Source of the DNA: Acidimicrobiia bacterium
Lineage (GTDB): Bacteria; Actinomycetota; Acidimicrobiia; Spongiisociales; UBA5794
Assembly: GCA_030065575.1 (NCBI GenBank)
Contig: JASJDZ010000004.1
Span: forward strand, 1 to 64,000
DNA: 64,000 nucleotides
Reading direction: 5' to 3'
Translations under genes and position numbers: made by a program
The notes under the pieces: model-generated
Database searches by the model: none
The model's input: the letters and a program-made list of their open reading frames with translations, nothing else
Told to the model about the DNA's origin: nothing
Shown: positions 54,261 to 64,000 of the stretch, piece after piece
Layout of the letters: the number at the start of each line of letters is the position of its first letter
Position numbering within the stretch: the stretch's first letter is position 1

Positions 54261-54599
54261 CTAGCCACCGGGAACAAGCTGCTGCCCGGTCTGCTCGTCG
54301 ATCACAACGCGATCACCCAGCGGCTCGTCGAGCACAATCGTGTACTCATCCGCACAGTCGTCGTCGCCACCCGACCCGATGAACGATCCTCTCTCCTGAA
54401 CGAGGATCATCACAGCCTCGTCGTCCACGCTGTAGTCAACAGTCACGTTGGCATTGCAGGCCGACAGCGACAGTTTCAGCACCGTTCCGTCTACGGAAAC
54501 ACCGACCCCGAGGATGGTGACCGGGGACGAGCACGCAGACAGAAGCACCGTCAGGGCAAGTGCCGGCAGCAGAGCCTTGATGAAGATGCGCAGCTTCAC
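54261..54599 (-). CDS. small putative lipoprotein
   Basis: About 112 aa from the GTG at 54599: MKLRIFIKALLPALALTVLLSAC gives a good lipoprotein signal peptide with lipobox LSAC, then a small beta-rich domain (TILGVGVSVDGTVLKLSLSACNANVTVDYSVDDEAVMILVQE) with three further Cys. Function unknown. The track start (TTG at 54638) overlaps the stop of the oxidoreductase gene (TTGA) and adds 13 residues; neither start has a strong RBS. Probably translated with the oxidoreductase upstream. Confidence 0.7.
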   Translation of the reverse strand: MKLRIFIKALLPALALTVLLSACSSPVTILGVGVSVDGTVLKLSLSACNANVTVDYSVDDEAVMILVQERGSFIGSGGDDDCADEYTIVLDEPLGDRVVIDEQTGQQLVPGG

Positions 54600-54634
54600 A
54601 CCCTGATGGTAGGAGCCGGTGACGACATAGCCGA

Positions 54635-55654
54635 TCAACCGCCCGCCATCAGCACGAGCTTGCCTGCGTATCCGCCCTCGGCCATCCGCTCGTGGGCTCG
54701 GCGTGCCTCAGCGAGGGGAAACCTCCCCGCAACAAGAGGAGTCATCTGGCCGCTTGCGGCGTGATCGAGCAGATCGGCAATCGTGTCCCGGTACCAACCC
54801 ATATCGGCTGTGGCTACCTTGTCGAGCGAGGGCATCCCCGGCGAACGTTTGCCGTTGGGAAGCAGGTTCATCATGGCCACCACCAGAAGACTGGCGGGGA
54901 TCACCCCCCTGCCGCTTCTGTTTGCCGACGCCATGCCGAGCAAGACAAGCCGGCCGCCCTTGCGCAGACAGCGGGAGGATCGCCACAGTTGCCTGCCGCC
55001 ACCAATGAGGTCGAACACCACATCGACGCCATCTCCCGTGAGCTCACCGACGCGAGCAACAAAGTCCTCGTTGCGGTAGTCGATTGGCGTTACCCCAAGC
55101 TCTCGCACAAGGTCGTGGTTGTGAGCCGAAGCGGTCCCGTACATCTCCAGGCCGGCTCGGGATCCCAGCTGAGCAAGGGCGGAGCCGACCCCTCCAGCAA
55201 CACCGTGGATCAGAGCACGTTCTCCCTCGGCGACGGCGGCCGCTTTGTGCATCGCCGCCTCTGCCGTCAGGTAGTTGACAACCAGCGCCACCGCCGTGGC
55301 GGCGTCCAGCCCGGCGGGAACTGGAACAGTGCGCTCTGCCGAAACTGTGACGTACTCGGCATAGCAGCCGGCATCGCCGAAGGTCCAGGCTGCGACACGG
55401 TCACCGAGCGACGGGGCGGTCACCCCATCACCTACCGCGTCAACGAAGCCGACAACGTCCTCCCCGGGCGTGTAGGGAGGCTTCGGCGCCCCGGGAAACG
55501 AGTACCGGCGCAGCATCGCGTCGTAAGACGAGATACCACATGCCTCGCTGCGAATCCTGACTTCCCCCGGCCCCGGCTCTACGAGGTCAACAGGCAGGTA
55601 CTCCAGTACCTCGGGCCCGCCGCGCCTTGCCACTATCACGCTGTGGCTGTTCAC
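54635..55654 (-). CDS. zinc-independent quinone-oxidoreductase-type MDR enzyme
   Basis: A 339-aa medium-chain dehydrogenase/reductase family protein of the quinone oxidoreductase type. GroES-like N-terminal half (PGPGEVRIRSEACGISSYDAMLRR, PYTPGEDVVGFVDAVG) and Rossmann half with HGVAGGVGSALAQL (NADPH site), DGVDVVFDLIGG. The structural-zinc cysteines of alcohol dehydrogenases are absent. GTG at 55654 has GAGGAGAA upstream; the track start at 55708 is too early. Likely NADPH-dependent reduction of quinones or enals. Confidence 0.88.
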   Translation of the reverse strand: MNSHSVIVARRGGPEVLEYLPVDLVEPGPGEVRIRSEACGISSYDAMLRRYSFPGAPKPPYTPGEDVVGFVDAVGDGVTAPSLGDRVAAWTFGDAGCYAEYVTVSAERTVPVPAGLDAATAVALVVNYLTAEAAMHKAAAVAEGERALIHGVAGGVGSALAQLGSRAGLEMYGTASAHNHDLVRELGVTPIDYRNEDFVARVGELTGDGVDVVFDLIGGGRQLWRSSRCLRKGGRLVLLGMASANRSGRGVIPASLLVVAMMNLLPNGKRSPGMPSLDKVATADMGWYRDTIADLLDHAASGQMTPLVAGRFPLAEARRAHERMAEGGYAGKLVLMAGG

Positions 55655-55746
55655 GGGCTTCTCCTCAATAAGACTGCTCCGGATTGTCGCACTGCAGTGG
55701 AAGGACAAGAAGGGTCGGAAGTCCTCATGCCAGATGATGTCCGCGA

Positions 55747-55782
55747 GAAGCGGCCCCCGAGCTTGTCGCTCGGGGCCGCTTC
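55747..55782 (-). terminator. long hairpin downstream of the YceI gene
   Basis: A 15-bp stem with one bulged C (GAAGCGGCCCC...GGGCCGCTTC) lies 15 nt beyond the YceI stop on the minus strand. Weak T content. Confidence 0.6.
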
Positions 55783-55797
55783 GCCTGGGAGCTCGGG

Positions 55798-56340
55798 CTA
55801 GGCCTTGGCGGCCTGGACCTCGATCTCGATCTGAACTTCCTTGCCGACCAGCCAGCCGCCTGCCTCGAGCGGGGCGTTCCAGGTGAGACCGAAGTCTTCA
55901 CGGTTGATGCTGGTGTTGGCCGAGAAGATTGCCTTCTCGTTCCCCCACGGGTCGGCCATGACCCCGGCGTACTCCATGTGCAGAGTCACCGGCTGGGAAA
56001 CGCCACGAATCGTCAGGTTTCCGTCGACCTCGTAGCCACCGGCAACGGGACGCACCGCGCTCGAGACGAACTCGAGGGAGTCGTAGCTCGCTACGTCGAG
56101 GAAGTCCGGCGAGCGGAGATGCTTGTCTCTGTCCTCGACACCGGTATCGATCGACCCCGCGTCAATGGAGACCTTCACAGACGACGACTCGGGTGACTCG
56201 GAGATATTGATGGAACCCGAGAAGGTCTTGAATGAGCCCCGCACCTTGGCGGCCATCAGATGGCGAGCGCTGAAAGAGACCACCGTATGGGTTGGATCGA
56301 TGGTCCAGGTACCGGTTGCGGGCAGCGTGAGAGTCGACAT
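55798..56340 (-). CDS. YceI family protein
   Basis: A 180-aa lipocalin-like YceI protein that binds polyisoprenoid or other hydrophobic ligands. Typical blocks are GTWTIDPTHTVVSFSARHLM, VRGSFKTFSG, DKHLRSPDFLDVASYDSLEFVSS, GNLTIRGVSQPVTL and INREDFGLTWNAPLEAGGWLVGKEVQIEIEV. No signal peptide is seen, so it is probably cytoplasmic, as in many actinobacteria. Divergently transcribed from a MarR regulator whose likely operator overlaps this promoter. Confidence 0.93.
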   Translation of the reverse strand: MSTLTLPATGTWTIDPTHTVVSFSARHLMAAKVRGSFKTFSGSINISESPESSSVKVSIDAGSIDTGVEDRDKHLRSPDFLDVASYDSLEFVSSAVRPVAGGYEVDGNLTIRGVSQPVTLHMEYAGVMADPWGNEKAIFSANTSINREDFGLTWNAPLEAGGWLVGKEVQIEIEVQAAKA

Positions 56341-56360
56341 GGAAGAGCCTTTCTTGGGAA

Positions 56361-56382
56361 ATTGTCTGACTGATCAGATAAT
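56361..56382. promoter_or_regulatory. 22-bp palindromic operator, probably for the MarR regulator
   Basis: ATTnTCTGAnnnnTCAGAnAAT is a near-perfect palindrome between the divergent YceI and MarR genes, 21 nt before the YceI ATG. Length and symmetry fit a MarR dimer site; repression of yceI and of marR itself is the inference. Confidence 0.65.
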
Positions 56383-56396
56383 GATACCTAGAATCT

Positions 56397-56425
56397 CTGA
56401 CACGTCAACTATTTCCTAGTAAGAT
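56397..56425 (+). promoter_or_regulatory. leaderless-type promoter of the MarR gene
   Basis: CTGACA and TAAGAT lie 17 nt apart, and the -10 ends 7 nt before the ATG at 56433. No RBS fits. Confidence 0.55.
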
Positions 56426-56432
56426 AAATACC

Positions 56433-56882
56433 ATGAATGCAGTCAACCTCCTCGCCGACAACCGCATCACCGAGTTCGGTCTCCTCGTCGAAGCGACTCG
56501 AAGGGTGACGCGTGTCATCGAGGCATCGTTGCGAGAGCACCACGACCTCGGGATGGCGGAATTCGAGGCGATGGTGCGGCTCGGGAGGTCTACCGATACC
56601 CAGATGTCCATGTCGGACCTGGCAGGGCAGATGGTGCTCACTTCCGGTGGCGTAACCCGCTTGATCGACCGATTGAATGCCCGCGGCTACGTGGAGCGGG
56701 TGTACTGCCCAAGCGACCGTCGGGTGCACTGGGCTCAACTCACCGATGCCGGCGTCGCCAAGATCTCCCTCGCTCTCGAGACTCATCTTGCCGACCTGGA
56801 TGATCACTTCTTCGCCGTCATGTCGCCCGAGGATCGCGAAGTTGCCGTGGCTATCTTCGAAAGACTGCGCTCCGCCGGCTAG
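56433..56882 (+). CDS. MarR family transcriptional regulator
   Basis: A 149-aa winged-helix repressor: helical dimer region (LLVEATRRVTRVIEASLREHHDL), recognition region MSMSDLAGQMVLTSGGVTRLIDRLNARGYVERVYCPSDRRVHWAQLTDAG. Divergent from yceI with a palindromic site between, so yceI is its probable target. A Cys in the wing (VYCPSDRR) might make it redox-responsive, but this is speculation. Stop shared with the convergent histidine kinase gene through CTAG. Confidence 0.92.
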   Translation: MNAVNLLADNRITEFGLLVEATRRVTRVIEASLREHHDLGMAEFEAMVRLGRSTDTQMSMSDLAGQMVLTSGGVTRLIDRLNARGYVERVYCPSDRRVHWAQLTDAGVAKISLALETHLADLDDHFFAVMSPEDREVAVAIFERLRSAG

Positions 56883-58360
56883 ACGGGTAGGGAAACCTCG
56901 AACACCGCACCGCCCTCGGGTCGGTTCGCCGCCGTGATCGTGCCGCCGTGGGCGAGCACTAGCGCACGGGCAATGGCCAGCCCCAGCCCCCTGCCCGATT
57001 CACCCGGCGTGCGCGCCTCGTCGCCGCGCCGCAGCCGGTCGAACACCGATCCGACCAGATCCTCGGGGATGCCGGGTCCGTTGTCGCTCACAACGATGCC
57101 AACCTCGGCGGAGGCAGCCAGGACGTTGACGTTCACCACACCTCCCTCCCCCACTGCGTCGAGCGCGTTGTCAAGGAGATTGCCGACAACCTGTTCGATG
57201 CGGAGGGCATCAACCGAGGCAGATGCCGTCGGGGCGTCGCACAGGATTTCGACCGAGCGATCTGCGGCTGTGACCCGTCGGGCTTCGACTGCCCGGGTAA
57301 CGATCGACGCAACGTTTTGTTCCTCGCGGAACAGTCTGATCCCTCCCTCATCCGCCTCGGTCAGTTGTCCGAGATCCTCAATCAAGCCGTGCAGTCGCTG
57401 CGCCTCGGCCGAGACGACGGAGAGGTGCTCCGGGGTCGGCTCGGCGACGCCGTCCTCAACGGCGTCGAGGTGCCCGATGATGTTGGTTACCGGCGACCTG
57501 AGCTCGTGAGCAACATCCGATGTCAGCTGCTTGCGGCGCTTGTCTGCCGCCTCTAGTGACCCGGCCATTTCATTGAATGAGCCGGCGAGTGCCGCCAACT
57601 CGTCGGAACCCTTGGCGGCGACCCGGACACTCAGATCTCCCGCTCGAATGGCATCGGCCGCCTCGGTCAGTTTCCGGACCGGCCCTGCAATGACACCGGC
57701 GGCGACCGCTGCGGCCAGCAGTGCCAGACCCAGCACAACACCGCCTACGATCGCAAGTTGCTCCCAAGGGATCGGGGGATCAACCGAGTAATCCACGTAC
57801 AGGTACACGGGCCCGACGACATCATCGACCGCAAGCTCTGCGAGATCGCCGAGCGCCAGGGCGTAGCACTCATCTACTGCGGCAAGGTCCTTCCCGTCGA
57901 GCGGGAATACCCCGAACTCGTCTACGGCGTGCGGAATGGCCAGGGCACTGAGGCAATCAGAAACCAGCTCGTGCAGCTCATCCTCCGAGTACTTCGGAAA
58001 CGCCTCTAGCTCTAGCTCGTTGAGCGCATCGAGGGGATCGATCAGGTCGGTGATGCGATCGGGTAGGTCGCCCGATCCCGAGTCGACGATCGGTCGGCCG
58101 TCCAGGTCCGTGAGAGTGATCCGGGTCCCAAAATCCTCGGCCAGGCCGAGGACCTTGTCGGCGGCTTCGGACCACTCGTCAATCTCGAAAGCTAGGACTG
58201 TGAGTCTCTCAATGATCTGCTGCTCTGTTTCCTCCCGTTCCGCAAGACGGTCAATGATGGCGTCCTGGGTACGCGCTGCGATCGCCCAAGTCGTCAACGC
58301 AATTGCCAGGACGGCAATACCGGCGATCGAAACGACAAGGCGGGTGCGGAAGCTACGCAT
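56879..58360 (-). CDS. sensor histidine kinase
   Basis: A 493-aa membrane sensor. TM1 near residues 8-28, an extracytoplasmic acidic sensor domain of about 170 residues, TM2 near 206-230 (AIVGGVVLGLALLAAAVAAGVIAG), HAMP domain, dimerisation/phosphoacceptor AHELRSPVTN with His285, and an ATPase domain with VVGNLLDNALDAVG, DNGPGIPE and GRGLGLAIA. ATG at 58360 overlaps the response-regulator gene by 8 nt; the track start at 58423 lies within that gene. Ligand unknown, possibly linked to the acidic secreted protein upstream. Confidence 0.92.
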   Translation of the reverse strand: MRSFRTRLVVSIAGIAVLAIALTTWAIAARTQDAIIDRLAEREETEQQIIERLTVLAFEIDEWSEAADKVLGLAEDFGTRITLTDLDGRPIVDSGSGDLPDRITDLIDPLDALNELELEAFPKYSEDELHELVSDCLSALAIPHAVDEFGVFPLDGKDLAAVDECYALALGDLAELAVDDVVGPVYLYVDYSVDPPIPWEQLAIVGGVVLGLALLAAAVAAGVIAGPVRKLTEAADAIRAGDLSVRVAAKGSDELAALAGSFNEMAGSLEAADKRRKQLTSDVAHELRSPVTNIIGHLDAVEDGVAEPTPEHLSVVSAEAQRLHGLIEDLGQLTEADEGGIRLFREEQNVASIVTRAVEARRVTAADRSVEILCDAPTASASVDALRIEQVVGNLLDNALDAVGEGGVVNVNVLAASAEVGIVVSDNGPGIPEDLVGSVFDRLRRGDEARTPGESGRGLGLAIARALVLAHGGTITAANRPEGGAVFEVSLPV

Positions 58361-59042
58361 TGGTGGGCGCCTTGTACCCAACGCCGACCACCGTTGCGAT
58401 GTAGCGGGGATTCCGAGCGTCATCTCCGAGCTTGCGCCGGAGGTTCTTCACATGCGCATCGATCGTTCGTTCCATGCCCCGGTAGTCGAAGCCCATTACC
58501 GCCTCGAGTAGCTGCAGTCTGGTGAAGACGAGACCGGGCGAAGCAGCGAGCAGAATCAGTACGTCGAACTCGGCTGCCGTGAGCTCTACAAAGCGTCCGG
58601 CAACCGTGACCGACCGCCGTGCCCGGTCCAGTTCGAGGTCGGCGAACCTCACTATCTCGTCGGTCGTTTCGTTGTGGTTGCCGGCCCGGCGTAGGAGAGC
58701 ACGCACCCGAGCCATCAGTTCCCTCGGCCGATATGGCTTGGTCACGTAGTCATCGGCGCCCAGATCAAGGCCGATCAGGACGTCATCCTCGGTAGACCTG
58801 GCAGTGAGCAACAGGATCGGCACATCGGATTCGCGGCGCAAGATGCGACACACATCGTGGCCGTCGAGCTTGGGCATCATGACATCGAGAACCAGCAGGT
58901 CGGGTTCCCGTCGCCGCACTTCCTCGAGCGCGGCCAAACCGTTGTCGGCAACGACAACGGAATGACCCTCGCGTTCCAGGTAGAGCTTGACGATCTTGGC
59001 CTGGTTCGGATCGTCCTCAGCGAGAACAACGCGTCCCTTCAC
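58353..59042 (-). CDS. OmpR-family response regulator
   Basis: 229-aa two-component regulator. Receiver domain with acidic pocket (AEDD, D53 phosphoacceptor in LLVLDVMMP, conserved Lys in YVTKPYRPRE) and a winged-helix Trans_reg_C domain (LTAAEFDVLILLAASPGLVFTRLQLLEAV, RTIDAHVKNLRRKLG). It ends inside the kinase gene start, and its own start lies 26 nt after the acidic-protein gene. Direct repeats upstream of that gene are a plausible target. Confidence 0.94.
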   Translation of the reverse strand: MKGRVVLAEDDPNQAKIVKLYLEREGHSVVVADNGLAALEEVRRREPDLLVLDVMMPKLDGHDVCRILRRESDVPILLLTARSTEDDVLIGLDLGADDYVTKPYRPRELMARVRALLRRAGNHNETTDEIVRFADLELDRARRSVTVAGRFVELTAAEFDVLILLAASPGLVFTRLQLLEAVMGFDYRGMERTIDAHVKNLRRKLGDDARNPRYIATVVGVGYKAPTNA

Positions 59043-59068
59043 AGCACCTTCCGGCGGTAGCTACAAAC

Positions 59069-59728
59069 TCACTCTTCTTCGGCGTCCTCGTAGACATCGC
59101 ATTCTGCAAACTCATCAAAGAACTCGCCGTCGGTTTCCCACAGCGCCTTCTCTAGCTCCTCGGTCCACACAATGTCATAGACCCCAGCACCAATCTCTTC
59201 GGTCTCCACCGTGATCCCATCGGCCTCGAGCTCAGCCACAAACTCGTCGATCTCAGCGTTCCACTCAGCCTTCTCGGCATCGGACCAACCGGCCACCTCA
59301 TCAGCAAACAGCTGCCTGTAGAAGTCATCAACCGCTTCGAACAACGCCTCGTCCGCAGCAGCCTCGCCTTCCTTGTCGAAGTCCACATACGTGATACCGA
59401 GTTCATCAGTCTCGACAGTCACCTCAAACCCAAGATCCTGCAGATACTCAACCAACGCATCGGTCTCAGCATTGATCTCAGCGATCTCCTCAACCGACAG
59501 CTCCCACTCCTCATCAAAGAGCTCATCATCCACAAAGAACTCGCCGTCGCAGTCTCCCGCGTCTGGCAGTTCGTCCGCCGTCACGTGGTCGGCCTTCATC
59601 ACAACGGGCCCCATGGTGATTTCGGTCCGCAACTCGTTCTCGGTATCGGCCGACGCAACACCTACCAGCGCACCAACCATCAGAGCTGTCGCTGCGGCGA
59701 TGGCCACGACCCTCAGTCTCGAAAGCAT
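59069..59728 (-). CDS. very acidic secreted protein with an internal duplication
   Basis: A 219-aa protein. A Sec-type signal peptide (RLRVVAIAAATALMVGALVGVASAD) is followed by an unusually Asp/Glu-rich mature part. Two related segments of about 55 residues are visible: AEINAETDALVEYLQDLGFEV and AEWNAEIDEFVAELEADGITV each begin a similar helix-strand-helix unit. Two Cys bracket the mature domain. No family recognised. RBS AAAGGAG precedes the ATG. First gene of the operon with the response regulator and kinase, so it may be a sensed or accessory factor, or a cation-binding protein. Confidence 0.78.
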   Translation of the reverse strand: MLSRLRVVAIAAATALMVGALVGVASADTENELRTEITMGPVVMKADHVTADELPDAGDCDGEFFVDDELFDEEWELSVEEIAEINAETDALVEYLQDLGFEVTVETDELGITYVDFDKEGEAAADEALFEAVDDFYRQLFADEVAGWSDAEKAEWNAEIDEFVAELEADGITVETEEIGAGVYDIVWTEELEKALWETDGEFFDEFAECDVYEDAEEE

Positions 59729-59786
59729 GTCGCATGCTCCTTTCCTTGCTTCACGATAGGAGACATGACCGCTATGAAGATCGTGT

Positions 59787-59805
59787 GAATCAGGGAGGAA
59801 TCAGG
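59787..59805 (-). promoter_or_regulatory. direct repeats, possible response-regulator site
   Basis: GAATCAGG occurs twice with an 11-bp period, about 60-75 nt upstream of the acidic-protein start. Tandem half-sites one helical turn apart are typical of OmpR-family sites. Autoregulation is inference. The rest of this 192-nt gap shows nothing else recognisable. Confidence 0.45.
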
Positions 59806-59920
59806 CGGGGATTCGTCCGCACTTTCTCGACAGTTGGCCTACTTCCTGGGGACTTATGGGCCTACCGATTCCGGCCTCGCAGTCGCAATCATTGAAGCCA
59901 CCTCAAGCTGAGGAGCTGAA

Positions 59921-63471
<3,551 letters not shown>

Positions 63472-63475
<4 letters not shown>

Positions 63476-64000
63476 CCGTGGATATCACGACAAAGTATCT
63501 CGGGCTGGACCTGGCTAACCCCCTCGTCGCCTCAGCTTCGCCGCTCACCGGGAAGCTGGACACGCTCATCCAACTCGAGGAAGCCGGGGCGGCTGCAGTA
63601 GTGCTGCCGTCTCTGTTCGAGGAGCAGATTGAGCACGACTCATGGGCGGTCCACGATCTGTATGAGTACACGTCGGCGATCTCCCCGGAGGCCTTCGGTG
63701 CGTACGTCCCAGAGATGGACAGCTACAACACCGGACCGGATCACTATCTAGAGACCCTGGCCAAGGCAAAAGACAACCTGACCATCCCGGTCATCGCCAG
63801 CTTGAATGGCATGTCGCCGGGCGGGTGGACCAAGTACGCCAAAACGATGCAGGAAGCAGGGGCAGACGCCCTCGAGCTCAACGTGTATCGGGTTGCCACC
63901 GACATCAACATGATCGGCAGCGAGATCGAACAAACGTACATCGATCTGGTTAGCGACGTGAAGGCGTCGATCGATATCCCGCTTGCGGTGAAGATATCGC
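63472..64000 (+). CDS. dihydroorotate dehydrogenase-like protein (partial, cut by window end)
   Basis: The first 176 codons of a TIM-barrel flavoprotein like dihydroorotate dehydrogenase: MTVDITTKYLGLDLANPLVASASPLTG at the start, AGAAAVVLPSLFEEQIEHD, IASLNGMSPGGWTKYAKTMQEAGADALELNVY. The pairing with nifJ, by a 4-nt ATGA overlap, suggests a role in pyruvate/ferredoxin metabolism rather than pyrimidine synthesis; this is inference. Not in the ORF track because no stop lies in the window. Confidence 0.85.

Noticed and set aside
54692-55801. 369-aa plus-strand ORF opposite the MDR gene
   Set aside because: Antisense shadow; the minus strand has intact cofactor motifs.

Overview
The window is a high-GC, gene-dense bacterial chromosome segment. 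GTG and TTG starts are frequent, genes often overlap by 1-10 nt (ATGA, GTGA, TTGA), and several apparent promoters have the form TANNNT-N6/7-start codon with no room for a ribosome binding site. Together with furA-katG, SHOCT, RDD/nonapeptide-repeat, DUF6325 and DUF1269 proteins this points to an actinomycetote, perhaps an Acidimicrobiia-like lineage; that placement is inference. No tRNA, rRNA, CRISPR array, transposase or prophage was seen, and no gene-free stretch exceeds 300 bases.

Layout. 0-3.4 kb: Cys-type sulfatase, SHOCT protein, MscS channel, DUF6325 protein. 3.5-12.9 kb: a codirectional envelope block with a HerA/DUF87-like ATPase, a membrane protein, an Abhydrolase_9 protein, a CPBP protease and two YbhN/LPG-synthase-type membrane proteins, the second carrying an apparent degenerate kinase domain. 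12.9-21.7 kb: L,D-transpeptidase lipoprotein, AI-2E exporter, small membrane proteins, RDD plus nonapeptide-repeat pair, Bax inhibitor-1 homologue, and a radical-SAM sulfatase maturase that could activate the sulfatase at the window start. 21.8-27.8 kb: a tightly packed operon for a three-subunit molybdenum hydroxylase, an unknown protein, a thiolase-fold protein lacking its nucleophilic Cys, and a DUF35 protein lacking its zinc cysteines. 28.0-39.6 kb: uracil-type permease behind a possible attenuator, acetyltransferases, EamA and SLC12 transporters, methyltransferase, nicotinamidase-AAC(3) pair, dCMP deaminase, metallo-beta-lactamase-fold hydrolase. 39.8-47.7 kb: pyruvate phosphate dikinase, then a group 3b-like [NiFe]-hydrogenase operon with a built-in cyclic-nucleotide-binding protein and its maturation protease. 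47.9-51.4 kb: vitamin B12 ABC importer under a cobalamin riboswitch, and a DUF2237 protein. 51.5-59.7 kb: furA-katG, lipoprotein, quinone-oxidoreductase-type enzyme, YceI/MarR divergent pair, and a two-component system with a very acidic secreted protein. 59.9-64.0 kb: pyruvate:ferredoxin oxidoreductase and the start of a dihydroorotate-dehydrogenase-like gene, cut by the window end.

How it fits together. PFOR, PPDK and the soluble NAD(P)-type hydrogenase suggest flexible, at least partly fermentative carbon and electron metabolism, alongside oxygen defence (KatG/Fur). The least explained signals are (i) a family of six 45-50 bp palindromic repeats, all intergenic and all at gene 3' ends, (ii) the molybdenum hydroxylase/cysteine-less thiolase/DUF35 operon, (iii) the flippase-pseudokinase fusion, and (iv) the nonapeptide-repeat protein.
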